DNA from: JAUWCL01 sp964599375 | Lineage (GTDB): Bacteria > Krumholzibacteriota > Krumholzibacteriia > Krumholzibacteriales > Krumholzibacteriaceae | Assembly: GCA_964599375.1 (NCBI GenBank) | Contig: CAZREW010000003.1 | Location: 1 to 64,000, forward strand | Reading direction: 5' to 3' | DNA: 64,000 nucleotides | Shown: positions 1-8,390 of the stretch, piece by piece | Layout of the letters: every line of letters starts with the position of its first letter | Position numbering within the stretch: position 1 is the stretch's first letter | The notes under the pieces: model-generated | What the model saw: only the letters and a program-made list of their open reading frames with translations | Database searches by the model: none | What the model was told of the DNA's origin: nothing | Program-made: the position numbers and the translations under genes

Positions 1-48
1 ATCCCGGAGATGGAGGCAAGGTTGCTCAGGCTGACCCTGCCGCAGGCG

Positions 49-83
49 AGCGGGGAAGCGACACTCGAGATCGCTTCCCCGCT
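49..83. repeat. Perfect 13-bp inverted repeat downstream of rlmN
   Basis: Arms at 49-61 and 71-83 are exact reverse complements around a 9-base loop. It lies about 87 bases past the rlmN stop on the minus strand. It resembles a terminator stem, but neither strand has a T-run after it, so intrinsic termination is unproven. Bases 1-169 otherwise hold no gene I can identify. Two plus-strand frames are open at the left edge and could be the tail of a gene lying outside the window. Confidence 0.4.
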
Positions 84-169
84 CTCTATGACACAGATCC
101 TCGCAGGAGATTCCCGTTCTAGACGCGCTCAGATCCTCTCACGATCTGACCGGCATTTCGTGGGGATGA

Positions 170-1213
170 TCAGAGACCGTACTCTTTGCGTGAGGCTCTC
201 AACTGGCCGCAGGCCGCGCCGATATCTCCGCCCTGGCTTCTTCTGACGGTCACCGCGGGTGCGGTAGGCAGAAGTATCCTGATGAAACTTTCGATCATCT
301 CGTCGGCTGGTCTTTTCAGGCGGCAGCCTTCCCATTCGTTGAAAGGGATGATATTGATCTTGAAAGGCCTGCCTGAGGTCATCGACGCGAGTCTCCTGGC
401 GTCATCCGGGGAGTCATTCACGCCGGCGATGAGGACGTACTCAAGCGTAGTCCTCATCTTCCTGCTCACCGCATATTCTTCGGCTGCGGCGAGTGTCTCC
501 TTAATGCTCTCCGCAGCCGGCATCAGGCTCTTCCTGGTATCGTCGTCCACGGCATTGAGCGAGACGGCTAGTCCGGCCTTAAGCCCGCTCGCCTCGAGCT
601 CCCTTATCCTGGCGGGAAATCCGATCGTACTCACGGTGATCCTCTTCTCACGCAGGGCGAATCCGTCCTCATGGTTTAGGATCTCGAGGGCGGGGAAGAA
701 ATTCGATGTATTCAGGAGGGGGTCGCCCATCCCCATGAAGACTATGTTGAACCGCCGGCGAGGCGGTATGTGGTTCAGCCTGAAGAAGAGGATCTGATCT
801 AGTATCTCTCCTGTCAGGAGGTCCCTTTCCAGCCCGCCGACACCAGTCCTGCAGAAGGAGCAGGCCAGCGGGCAGCCGACCTGGCTCGATACGCATAAAG
901 TGAATATATTGCGGGCCTCCATCAGCACTGTCTCGATGACCGCTCCGTCCTCGCATTCGAGCAGAAATTTCTGGCTTCCGTCCATGCCGGAGGATACACT
1001 TCCCGCTACGCGCAGTCCCGATATTCGGAATCGCTCGTCGAGTCTGGCGCGCAGGGCAAGGGAGAGGCTGGTCATCTCGGCGAAAGTAACTGCGCCTTTC
1101 TGCCAGACCCACTGCATGATCTGCCTTGTCCTGTGCCTCTGCTCGCCCATCTCAGCTACTGCATTTGCGAGCTGCGGGGGCGACAGGTCTTTTATGTTGA
1201 TCTTGTCGGTCAT
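170..1213 (-). CDS. rlmN: 23S rRNA (adenine(2503)-C(2))-methyltransferase RlmN
   Basis: This is a radical-SAM RNA methylase that adds a methyl group to C2 of A2503 in 23S rRNA; family members also modify A37 of some tRNAs. The 347-aa product has the radical-SAM cluster motif C114-x3-C118-x2-C121. C107 lies seven residues before it, and a second conserved cysteine sits near the C-terminus (C335, in GAACGQL). These two match the cysteines that handle the methyl-carrier intermediate in E. coli RlmN (C118 and C355). The N-terminal KINIKDLSPPQL segment is typical of the family, so the ATG at 1213 is well supported. Length is slightly below the 384 aa of E. coli. It is transcribed away from the Ppx-like gene, with start codons almost touching. 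The identification is secure. Confidence 0.95.
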   Translation of the reverse strand: MTDKINIKDLSPPQLANAVAEMGEQRHRTRQIMQWVWQKGAVTFAEMTSLSLALRARLDERFRISGLRVAGSVSSGMDGSQKFLLECEDGAVIETVLMEARNIFTLCVSSQVGCPLACSFCRTGVGGLERDLLTGEILDQILFFRLNHIPPRRRFNIVFMGMGDPLLNTSNFFPALEILNHEDGFALREKRITVSTIGFPARIRELEASGLKAGLAVSLNAVDDDTRKSLMPAAESIKETLAAAEEYAVSRKMRTTLEYVLIAGVNDSPDDARRLASMTSGRPFKINIIPFNEWEGCRLKRPADEMIESFIRILLPTAPAVTVRRSQGGDIGAACGQLRASRKEYGL

Positions 1214-1230
1214 GATTGCTTCCGGATGTG

Positions 1231-2250
1231 ATGATAGTGAATGCGACCGTAAAGCCCAAAGGGAAAAAGGAGACGAGGTGCTGTATAGATCTAGGAAGCA
1301 GCTACTTCAGGAAGCTCCTGGTCGATCTCGCGCGCGGTCACGATGGACCGGCGATCTGGGCCCCGGTCGAGGATAGGGTGTATGAGGAGAGAGTGTATAT
1401 AGGGTGGGGAGAGGAGCTGGCTGCCGGAGGGGATATCTCGCTTCAGACAAGGGCCCGAGCGGCGGAAATCTTGAAAAGACTGTCAGCTGGTATAACGAAG
1501 CGCAGCGGAGTCCGGCTTACGGTCGTAGCTACGAACACGCTTCGCGTCGCATCAAATCGCCGTGAGATCAGGAGATATCTGGAGGAACGCACCGGCACTG
1601 CAATAAACGTCCTTTCAGAGAGAGGGGAGGCGTTTCTCGGATTTGCCGGCGCGACTTCCGGTCTTCGGGCAGGAAAGCCGGCGATACTGGTCGATCCAGG
1701 AGGGACGAGCACAGAGGTTTCCTGGGGGCAGGCACCCGACGCTTCAGCATTCCTGTCGATACCAGTTGGCGCTCATACGCGTGCAGTTCCCGGGCATGAC
1801 ATGTCCAGGATGATCCTTGACTTCATCAAGGGGTCAAAGAGATCAGATGTCCCTGCCGGGGATTCACCCTTGCCCGGCACTCAGGAAAGTCCTACAATCA
1901 TGTTTACTGGCGGCACAGCCGTCAGCCTTGCAGTGATCTGGAATCAAATGAACGGCAGCGAGTACAATGATGTCGTATCGACCGTGGTTTCGATGGAGGA
2001 TCTGGAAGAGATCTCCGGCCGGCTGGGCTCGCTTTTCAGGGCCGGCAGTCAGCTCAGCCGTGCTCTTCCTCCGGAAAGGATCCGGCTTCTCCCGCAGGGT
2101 CTGGAGATCGTCAGAGTGTTGATGAGGGTTTTGCGGGGGAACAAGATGACCGTAACTGCCCGGGACCTGAGGTGGGGTGTCGTGCTGGGCGATGGAATAA
2201 AAGAACGGGGGTACCTTGCCGATGAGCAAGAGAGTCCTGATAGTCGATGA
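1231..2250 (+). CDS. Ppx/GppA-family phosphatase-like protein
   Basis: This belongs to the actin-fold Ppx/GppA family, whose members hydrolyse polyphosphate or pppGpp. The family blocks are recognisable but divergent: CIDLGSSYFRKLL (usual IDIGSNSxR), ATNTLRVASN (usual TSAxRDAxN), LSERGEAFLGF (usual SGxEEAxL) and VDPGGTSTEVSWG (usual DIGGGSTE). The first glutamate of the EEA pair is glycine here, so catalytic activity is uncertain. The product is about 339 aa and corresponds to the N-terminal phosphatase half, without an HD-like C-terminal part. I chose the ATG at 1231. A TTG at 1216 would leave only 2 bases to the divergent rlmN start. Neither has a clear ribosome-binding site. The 3' end overlaps the response-regulator gene by 29 bases, which suggests co-translation. 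Confidence 0.75.
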   Translation: MIVNATVKPKGKKETRCCIDLGSSYFRKLLVDLARGHDGPAIWAPVEDRVYEERVYIGWGEELAAGGDISLQTRARAAEILKRLSAGITKRSGVRLTVVATNTLRVASNRREIRRYLEERTGTAINVLSERGEAFLGFAGATSGLRAGKPAILVDPGGTSTEVSWGQAPDASAFLSIPVGAHTRAVPGHDMSRMILDFIKGSKRSDVPAGDSPLPGTQESPTIMFTGGTAVSLAVIWNQMNGSEYNDVVSTVVSMEDLEEISGRLGSLFRAGSQLSRALPPERIRLLPQGLEIVRVLMRVLRGNKMTVTARDLRWGVVLGDGIKERGYLADEQESPDSR

Positions 2251-3598
2251 CGAAGCGAGTATAAGGAGTTCCCTCGAGAAGCTTCTTTCATACGAAAAAT
2301 ACCGGACTATCACGGCGCCTGACGGTCCTTCCGCGATTGAAGCGGTGACCGACGGCAGGGTCGACATAGTCCTGCTCGACATCAAGATGCCGGGCATGGA
2401 CGGCCTCGAGGTCCTTCAGAAGCTCAAAGAGATGAGAGAGGCTCTGCCCGTCATAATCATCTCCGGGCACGGAAATATCTCCACTGCTGTCGAAGCGACC
2501 AAGCTCGGCGCCTTCGATTTCATTGAAAAGCCTATAGACCTGGACAGGCTCCTTCTGACCGTGAGGAACGGATTGAAGCAGGGAGAGCTCAGGCAGAAGA
2601 ATGTCGAGCTCCGGGAGAGGATACCGGGCGGGACCGAGATAGTCGGCGGGCATCCCTCGATCAGGGATATACTTGAGACGATAGGCCGTGTCGCTCCTAC
2701 TGGAGCGAGAGTTCTGATCACCGGCGAGAACGGGACGGGCAAAGAGCTGGTCGCGAGGAGGTTGCACGAGCTGAGCACCAGAAAATCGGAGCCGTTTGTC
2801 GAGGTGAACTGCGCAGCGATCCCGGAAGAACTGATCGAAAGCGAGCTCTTCGGGCACGAAAAGGGATCGTTCACCGGCGCCGTGTCAAAGAGGATCGGAA
2901 AGTTCGAACTCGCTGACGGCGGATCGCTCTTCCTCGACGAGGTGGGCGACATGAGCCTCTCGGCCCAGGCCAAGGTCCTTCGAGTACTGCAGGAATCGGT
3001 ATTCGAAAGGGTAGGAGGTACGGAGACGAGAAAAGTCGATGTCAGGGTCATCGCCGCCTCGAACAAAAACCTGCTGGAAGAAGCGGGCAGGGGTAACTTC
3101 CGCGAAGATCTCTATTACAGGCTTAACGTAGTGCCGATCGAGATGCCTCCGCTGCGCGAACGCAGATCTGATATCCCGCTGCTGGTCTCATATTTCCTTG
3201 AGCAGGTCGCGGTCGAACTCGGCACTGCCCCGAAGAAGGTCGACAGGAAGGCTCTCGATGTGATGGTGGAATACTCCTGGCCTGGTAATGTAAGGGAACT
3301 CCGGAACCTGATAGAGAGGCTCTGTATCCTTACGCTGTCCGATATTATCACTCGCGAGGATATGCCTCCGCTCGTGCTGACCCGCGAAGAGGACATGATG
3401 AAGGATCCATTCGGCATGCAGACATACCAGGAGTTCAGAGACTTTACCGAAAGGGAGTTCCTCGTCAAGAAGCTGAGAGAGAACAACGGCAATGTGTCAA
3501 AGACCGCCAGACAGCTTGGTATGCAACGTAGCAATCTTTACAAGAAACTCGAGAAGTACAGCATCGACCTGAGAAGCGACAAGGATGAGGAAGATTGA
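2222..3598 (+). CDS. Sigma-54-dependent response regulator (NtrC/NtrX type)
   Basis: The 458-aa product has three domains in order. A receiver domain (about 1-120) has acidic pocket D9-D10-E11 and phospho-acceptor D53 in LLDIKMPGMDG. An AAA+ sigma-54 activator domain (about 140-380) has Walker A GENGTGKE near 168-175, the sigma-54 contact loop GSFTGA at 215-220 and Walker B LFLDE near 235-239. A Fis-type helix-turn-helix lies at about 430-455. Phosphorylation should drive oligomerisation and ATP-dependent opening of sigma-54 promoters. The loop is GSFTGA rather than GAFTGA, a tolerated variant. No histidine kinase gene is adjacent. The ATG at 2222 gives the canonical MSKRVLIVDDE start, and the upstream TTG at 2216 is less likely. 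It overlaps the end of the Ppx-like gene. Confidence 0.93.
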   Translation: MSKRVLIVDDEASIRSSLEKLLSYEKYRTITAPDGPSAIEAVTDGRVDIVLLDIKMPGMDGLEVLQKLKEMREALPVIIISGHGNISTAVEATKLGAFDFIEKPIDLDRLLLTVRNGLKQGELRQKNVELRERIPGGTEIVGGHPSIRDILETIGRVAPTGARVLITGENGTGKELVARRLHELSTRKSEPFVEVNCAAIPEELIESELFGHEKGSFTGAVSKRIGKFELADGGSLFLDEVGDMSLSAQAKVLRVLQESVFERVGGTETRKVDVRVIAASNKNLLEEAGRGNFREDLYYRLNVVPIEMPPLRERRSDIPLLVSYFLEQVAVELGTAPKKVDRKALDVMVEYSWPGNVRELRNLIERLCILTLSDIITREDMPPLVLTREEDMMKDPFGMQTYQEFRDFTEREFLVKKLRENNGNVSKTARQLGMQRSNLYKKLEKYSIDLRSDKDEED

Positions 3599-3706
3599 AA
3601 ACTCGTAATTATTGAAATATATCTTACATTCAGTGCAACATATCTTGTAAAAAATCTGACAAACCGGTTAACTCCATTTTTTTCATAGTTTTTTCTTCCG
3701 AAAAAT

Positions 3707-3735
3707 TTGACAGAGGCCCTTGCGGAGGCTATTTT
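3707..3735 (+). promoter_or_regulatory. Sigma-70-type promoter for the small secreted protein
   Basis: TTGACA at 3707-3712, a 17-base spacer, then TATTTT at 3730-3735. It lies in the 204-base gap after the response regulator and about 65 bases before the next start codon. The rest of the gap (3599-3706) is AT-rich with no gene or clear terminator. Confidence 0.6.
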
Positions 3736-3802
3736 TACTCTGTGGGTGTTTAGGGTGTGACGGGTCTTTTGGAACATTGAAGTTCCAGGAGGAGAACATG
3801 TC

Positions 3803-4117
3803 ATGAAGAGAACGGTTCTGCTTCTTGCCATTCTGGTTGCATTCTCCATAACTTCAGTTTCACAGGTCCACGCCTCGCCGGTGATCGGCGAAAAGGCCGT
3901 GGCCGTTTCCAGCTGGCTCTCCTACTATTTTGCCAACTTCCTGAGAGCCCATCGGCATAACCTCGGCGGAGAGATCGAGGAAAGGATCATTGTCGACGAT
4001 GGAAGCGAAGTGATACTGCGCGGGGATGCAGATGATTACGCGAATGGCAGAGGCGATACGGATGGGATTGGTCCTGTTGGTCCCAGCGACAACAAGCGGA
4101 ACACGGGAATCAATTAA
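3803..4117 (+). CDS. Small secreted protein of unknown function
   Basis: The product is 104 aa, with a clear signal peptide (positively charged MKRT, hydrophobic core, likely cleavage after VHA, about residue 24). The mature part is about 80 aa, hydrophilic, and rich in Asp/Gly/Asn near its C-terminus (ending DNKRNTGIN). It has no cysteines and no domain I recognise. An AGGAGGAG sequence at 3787-3794 sets the ATG at 3803; an ATG at 3798 is followed at once by a stop. It has its own promoter and sits 63 bases before the TPR/sigma-54 activator with no terminator between, so the two may be co-transcribed. Secreted small proteins next to TPR regulators recall peptide-signalling pairs, but that is only an analogy. 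Confidence 0.75.
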   Translation: MKRTVLLLAILVAFSITSVSQVHASPVIGEKAVAVSSWLSYYFANFLRAHRHNLGGEIEERIIVDDGSEVILRGDADDYANGRGDTDGIGPVGPSDNKRNTGIN

Positions 4118-4180
4118 GGACAAGCGGTCTACTTACGGGCGTTACCGGTGATTCGCCAATTGCCACTTAAGGAGTAACCG

Positions 4181-7100
4181 ATGCCTGACAGCCCGCAAGG
4201 TAAAGAGAATTTCGAATACGAGAAGAACCAGCCGAGACACAAGTTCAAGTCGACCGGCACCGAGGAAGAACTCGGTGACATGCATCTCTCGACAGAGAAC
4301 TACTCTGTCGCGCTTGAATACTACGATAAGGCCCTCCAGAAAGTCCAGACCACGGGCGGAGGCCCGAGCGACCTTGTAAGAGTCTACAGGAAGATAAGCG
4401 ACTGCTACAGAAAGAAAGGACTTCTGCGCGAAGCCATGTCCTTTCTCGACAGCGCCGCGACACACTGCGAGGAGGAGGACCTCATAGGCAAGGGCACGAT
4501 AGCTTGCCGCCGCGGGATAATCCTCTACGAGCGGGGCGACATCAAGCGCGGGCTCAGGGAAGCCTGTTCCGCCTACAGGATTCTTCGCACGAGCGACGAG
4601 CATCGGGAAGTCGCTAATACCCAGCTTCTGATCGCCAACTGCTACGCCAGACTGGGACGCAGCGATGAAGCTGAGCAGTATTTTCTCGACGCGCTTTCTT
4701 CATACAGAAGGATCGGCGACAAGGTAGGCGAATCGTACGTCCTCAATAATCTGGGTCTGTTCCACAAGAACGCGTGTCGATGGGGAAGGGCGCTGCAGTT
4801 CCTCGGTCGGGCGCTGGAGATCTGCGATGAAGTTGGACTGACGCAGCACAGGGTGCGCGTGACGCTGAACATGGGCATCGTCCAACTGAAGAAGCGTGAC
4901 TTCGCCGGGGCCGAGAGCGCGTTCGCGTCGGCAAGGGATATGGCCAGGCGTATCGGTGATGATCTCAAGTACACCAAGGCAACGCTGATGCTCGGAGTCA
5001 AGGAGACCAGGGTCGGCAACCTGCTTTCCGCAGAGAAGCACCTGCTCGAGGCCAGAGTGACCGCCGAGCGGAGGAACTACCAGAGAGAGACTGCTCTCGC
5101 CGACGAATTCATAGGCGACCTGATGTTGGAAAGAGGCGATCTTGAGGATGCCCTGGAAAACTACACGATCGCGCTGAAGTCAGCCTCGAGGATCAATCCA
5201 CAGGGAGACATCGTCGCCGAAGTGCAGCGCCGCATGATGACTGTCTATCTCATGCAGAAAAAGGCAGAAGAGGCAATCACTATCGGGTCCCGTGCCATCG
5301 AATCGTGCCGCCGCAGCGGAGAGATGCACGAGATCGGATACGTGGAAAGAATGATAGGCCAGGCACTCGCCCTCCAGAAGAAGGAGATCGAGGCCGAAAA
5401 GCAGATAAATATGAGCATCAGGACATTCCTGTCGGTCAACAATCCCTATGAGGCGCATAAGTCGGGGGTCATCCTCGGCGAGCACATGCTCCGCAGGGGT
5501 GACCGGAGGTCGGCCGTGATGGCGCGAAAGCTTGTAGGCGAGACAGTCTCGTTCTTTGAAAGGAACGAGGAATTCGCCGATCTTGCCGAAAGCCACTTCA
5601 TTCTCGCGAGGATAGAGGATATCCTCGGCAACAGGGATGAATGCCTGCTGCACCTCTTTGATGCGCAGCGGCTCGCTGAAGAGCTTCACGACCGCAACCT
5701 TATAAGGCGCCTGCGCCGGTTGCGCAGGAAGATCGAGGATGTGGCGGCGGAACCGAGGCGTGCGGCGGCCGAAAAGGGCGCCGTCCAGAGCAGGGAAGAT
5801 AACAGCGCATTCGTACATGACCCTCAGTTGAAGTCGTATCTCGATTATATCCTGAGCGATCTGATGAGAAAACTCTCGGTGGGACACGGTTTTGTAACCC
5901 TTACTGACGGTAAGGGAAGCGAACCCGTCGTGCTCGCGCGCCGCGGGATCGGGGACACAGCCACGAAAGCGATCACCTCGTGGTTCCTTTCTCACGATTT
6001 CGACGACTCGACGGAGAAGTTCCTAGTGACGGATACTGCGAATGACAGGCGCGTAAGGGAGATATTCTCGCAGCTTCCCGGTGGCGATTCTCCATCGTAC
6101 TTCCATCCGCTCAGCAGGGGAGGGAAGAACTTCGGGCTCCTGTTCTTCCAGTCAGAGGGAAGCGAGGGGGCTCCGGCAGTAGGATCCATCTTCGAGATAG
6201 TATCCACCTATGCCGGCTTCATCGACTTCCTGATCAAAGGATCGGCGACAGGCGGGTTGACTGTACCGGGAGCAGGAGAACGCGTGGAAAGCAGTTTCAG
6301 CGGGATCATTACGAGTGACGAGAAGATGCTCAGGATTCTCGAGCTTGCCGGCAAGGTCGCCGTGAGCGATTCGACGGTCCTGCTGATGGGTGAGACGGGA
6401 ACGGGTAAGGGCCTCGTAGCTCAGGCTATCCACGATATGAGCAAGAGAGGCAGCAAGAAATATATACATGTGAATTGTGCGGCACTCCCGGAGACGATCC
6501 TCGAGAGCGAGCTCTTCGGACATGTCAAGGGTTCCTTCACTGGAGCCGTGGCCGACAAGAAGGGTCTGCTCGCCGAAGCTGACGGCGGAACGATATTCCT
6601 CGATGAGATCGGGAAAGCACCTCTCTCGATACAGGGCAAGCTCCTTCAGTTTCTCGACACGAGGAAGGTCAGGCCGGTCGGCAGCAATGAGATGTTCGGA
6701 GTAGATGTAAGACTTATCTTCGCCTCAAAAGCAGATCTGCTTCAACTATGCCGCGAGGGAAAGATGCTCGAGGATTTCTACTACAGGATCAACGATTTCC
6801 CTTTGACTATCCCGCCCCTGCGTGAACGCAGCGGAGATATCCCTTTGCTGGCGAATCACTACCTGCGAAGCATCTGCGCCGCTATGGATAAAAAGATCAT
6901 CGGGTTCAGCGATGACGCGGTGGAATTCCTGAAGAACTGTGACTGGCCGGGGAACGTAAGGGAACTCAGCAAGATAATCAAACGCGCTGTCATTCTCGCC
7001 GAGGACAACGGGGTCATCACGCCCCAGCAGCTCATCTTCGATAACGACGGAACCCGGGAAGAGGCGATAGACCTGTCTTCGACCCTGCCAGACATGGTCA

Positions 7101-7234
7101 GGGAACTCGAGAGAAAGATCGTCGCCGAGGCCCTTACCAGGAACGGCTGGAACAGGAAGTCCGCCGCCGGCGAGCTGGGGATCAGTTATCCTACCCTTCT
7201 GAAAAAGATCCGCGACTACGGGATCGTAGAGTGA
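4181..7234 (+). CDS. TPR / GAF-like / sigma-54 activator with Fis HTH
   Basis: This 1017-aa regulator has no receiver domain. Residues about 25-530 are tandem tetratricopeptide repeats, a protein- or peptide-binding solenoid. About 549-687 look like a divergent GAF sensor domain. About 700-940 form a sigma-54 AAA+ domain, with Walker A GETGTGKG near 737-744, GSFTGA near 783-788 and Walker B IFLDEIG near 805-811. The last 30 residues are a Fis-like helix-turn-helix (SAAGELGISYPTLLKKI). AAGGAG at 4169-4174, seven bases upstream, supports the ATG. It should activate sigma-54 promoters in response to a ligand or protein sensed by the TPR or GAF parts rather than by phosphorylation. The architecture resembles other TPR-containing enhancer-binding proteins; the signal is unknown. 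Confidence 0.88.
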   Translation: MPDSPQGKENFEYEKNQPRHKFKSTGTEEELGDMHLSTENYSVALEYYDKALQKVQTTGGGPSDLVRVYRKISDCYRKKGLLREAMSFLDSAATHCEEEDLIGKGTIACRRGIILYERGDIKRGLREACSAYRILRTSDEHREVANTQLLIANCYARLGRSDEAEQYFLDALSSYRRIGDKVGESYVLNNLGLFHKNACRWGRALQFLGRALEICDEVGLTQHRVRVTLNMGIVQLKKRDFAGAESAFASARDMARRIGDDLKYTKATLMLGVKETRVGNLLSAEKHLLEARVTAERRNYQRETALADEFIGDLMLERGDLEDALENYTIALKSASRINPQGDIVAEVQRRMMTVYLMQKKAEEAITIGSRAIESCRRSGEMHEIGYVERMIGQALALQKKEIEAEKQINMSIRTFLSVNNPYEAHKSGVILGEHMLRRGDRRSAVMARKLVGETVSFFERNEEFADLAESHFILARIEDILGNRDECLLHLFDAQRLAEELHDRNLIRRLRRLRRKIEDVAAEPRRAAAEKGAVQSREDNSAFVHDPQLKSYLDYILSDLMRKLSVGHGFVTLTDGKGSEPVVLARRGIGDTATKAITSWFLSHDFDDSTEKFLVTDTANDRRVREIFSQLPGGDSPSYFHPLSRGGKNFGLLFFQSEGSEGAPAVGSIFEIVSTYAGFIDFLIKGSATGGLTVPGAGERVESSFSGIITSDEKMLRILELAGKVAVSDSTVLLMGETGTGKGLVAQAIHDMSKRGSKKYIHVNCAALPETILESELFGHVKGSFTGAVADKKGLLAEADGGTIFLDEIGKAPLSIQGKLLQFLDTRKVRPVGSNEMFGVDVRLIFASKADLLQLCREGKMLEDFYYRINDFPLTIPPLRERSGDIPLLANHYLRSICAAMDKKIIGFSDDAVEFLKNCDWPGNVRELSKIIKRAVILAEDNGVITPQQLIFDNDGTREEAIDLSSTLPDMVRELERKIVAEALTRNGWNRKSAAGELGISYPTLLKKIRDYGIVE

Positions 7235-7803
7235 ACCTTTTATCCCAGTTATCAGATCGATTCCCACCCAGGACCAGGCCAGCGTGCTGCTTTACGGGGT
7301 AATCCTTCCCGGCCGGAATATTTTTTCCCATATTTCTTTTTCTTTTTGGTCTCTGGTTTATCTCTATGTGCGGTCATTTTGAGGATCCGCAGGTAAGGGT
7401 TTCTTCGCGGGGCAAGCATCTTGCCATTTCAAGAGTCTATGGGTCATCGGATTACGGGTGGACTGCGGTCGATGTAAAGAGTCTTTATCCCCACGTTGAG
7501 AATGTGGCGGTGCTTCAGATTTAATTTAAAAGTGCAGTTTCGTAACAACATGAATACAAATGGATTATAATACATGCCCTCTTGAGGGTCCATATCCGGT
7601 TTTGGAACGGAGCTTGCCTTTTGATATCACCGGTATCGGTTGGCGAATGGGAAGTGGCAAAACCGGAGAGATGAAGAGATTTCGATCCCATAAGCTCTCT
7701 TGAAGCTTTAAATAGGGTACAGGTGGGGTCTCTAGGGAAAGGAATCTCGGTCGTCTCTCCGGTAATTTTTTATCCGCAGAATCCCCTATATTATAAATTG
7801 GGC

Positions 7804-7832
7804 TTGACTAAAAGTGCCCTAATCCATTTATA
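7804..7832 (+). promoter_or_regulatory. Possible sigma-70-type promoter inside an inverted repeat
   Basis: TTGACT at 7804-7809, a 17-base spacer and TTTATA at 7827-7832, followed directly by TAATTA. The element lies between inverted arms at 7790-7798 and 7826-7834. It would transcribe the tandem repeats toward the lipoprotein gene. Confidence 0.3.
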
Positions 7833-7902
7833 ATTAGAATTGTCAGGGGTATGAGATACCTAAGGAATGGCGAGATCCATAGGAATGCGAGTATGGACAT
7901 CC

Positions 7903-8068
7903 CCTCCGGTGCTCGCGTCTTGTGCCCCTGGCTATTATTATGTGTAGAGTGACGCCAGAGATTGGATGGATCTCCCCCCTCCGGTGCTCGCGTCTTGTGC
8001 CCCTGGCTATTATTAATGTAGAGCAACGCCAGAGATTGGATGGAGCTCCCGCCTCCGGTGCTCGCGTC
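7903..8068. repeat. About 75-base tandem repeats, two full units and a partial third
   Basis: A 38-base segment at 7903-7940 is repeated exactly at 7978-8015. Each is followed by a 36-37 base tail containing CGCCAGAGATTGGATGGA. A third copy keeps only the first 17 bases (8052-8068). Spacing is 75 then 74 bases. The preceding bases (about 7891-7902) resemble a decayed unit end. The short, near-identical units without unique spacers are not a CRISPR array. They look like a tandemly expanded intergenic element of unknown role. Confidence 0.8.
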
Positions 8069-8361
8069 CGCGCTTTCCACGGCTATATCCTGCTGATACC
8101 TTTAAATGAATGTGGTTATAGAACAGTCCGGATGCGGTTGTGGCAGTCACGGACTGAAGCGTTATATCATTTCTATTCCTGTCCCCATTAGTGGACGGCT
8201 GTGTGGACTGGAGACGACAATCCGGTGTCAACGGCGACCTGCCGGGACTGCCGCTGATCCGAAGCCCGTGAACTGTCGCGAATTTTTAATCCCAAGCATT
8301 TCAATATGTTCTGCAATTGGCAGGCTGGTCTCAAGTCCGCTTTTGTGATGTCGTAAAAACG

Positions 8362-8377
8362 TGGCACGCCAGTTGCG
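8362..8377 (+). promoter_or_regulatory. Sigma-54 (-24/-12) promoter motif
   Basis: TGGCAC at 8362-8367 and TTGCG at 8373-8377 place the invariant GG (8363-8364) and GC (8375-8376) exactly 12 bases apart. This matches the sigma-54 consensus TGGCAC-N5-TTGC. Two sigma-54 activators are encoded within 6 kb upstream. Expected transcription start is near 8388, only a few bases before the lipoprotein ATG at 8391. Confidence 0.55.
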
Positions 8378-8390
8378 ATTACATCTCGAC

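Larger units (their letters stand above)
7235..8390. other. 1.16-kb non-coding region
   Basis: I find no convincing gene here. The first 130 bases after the TPR regulator end in a T-rich stretch (7321-7358) without a clear stem. A stem-forming segment lies at 7490-7506. At 7790-7834, 9-bp arms (ATTATAAAT and its complement, 7790-7798 and 7826-7834) flank a promoter-like -35 element. The 75-base tandem repeats occupy about 7891-8068. A -24/-12 motif ends the region at 8362-8377. Base composition is more AT-rich than the flanking genes, and no tRNA or known RNA was recognised. Confidence 0.6.

Noticed and set aside
10..246. A plus-strand frame at the left edge with GC-rich third positions.
   Set aside because: It runs 77 bases into the end of rlmN and has no recognisable domain. 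It may be the tail of a gene outside the window but cannot be supported.
7891..8068. CRISPR array.
   Set aside because: The whole 75-base unit is repeated without variable spacers, and there are no cas genes.
7808..8080. A 90-codon minus-strand frame across the 75-base repeats.
   Set aside because: The repeated peptide follows from the DNA repeat. There is no ribosome site and no domain, and one unit is 74 bases, so the frame is not generally kept.
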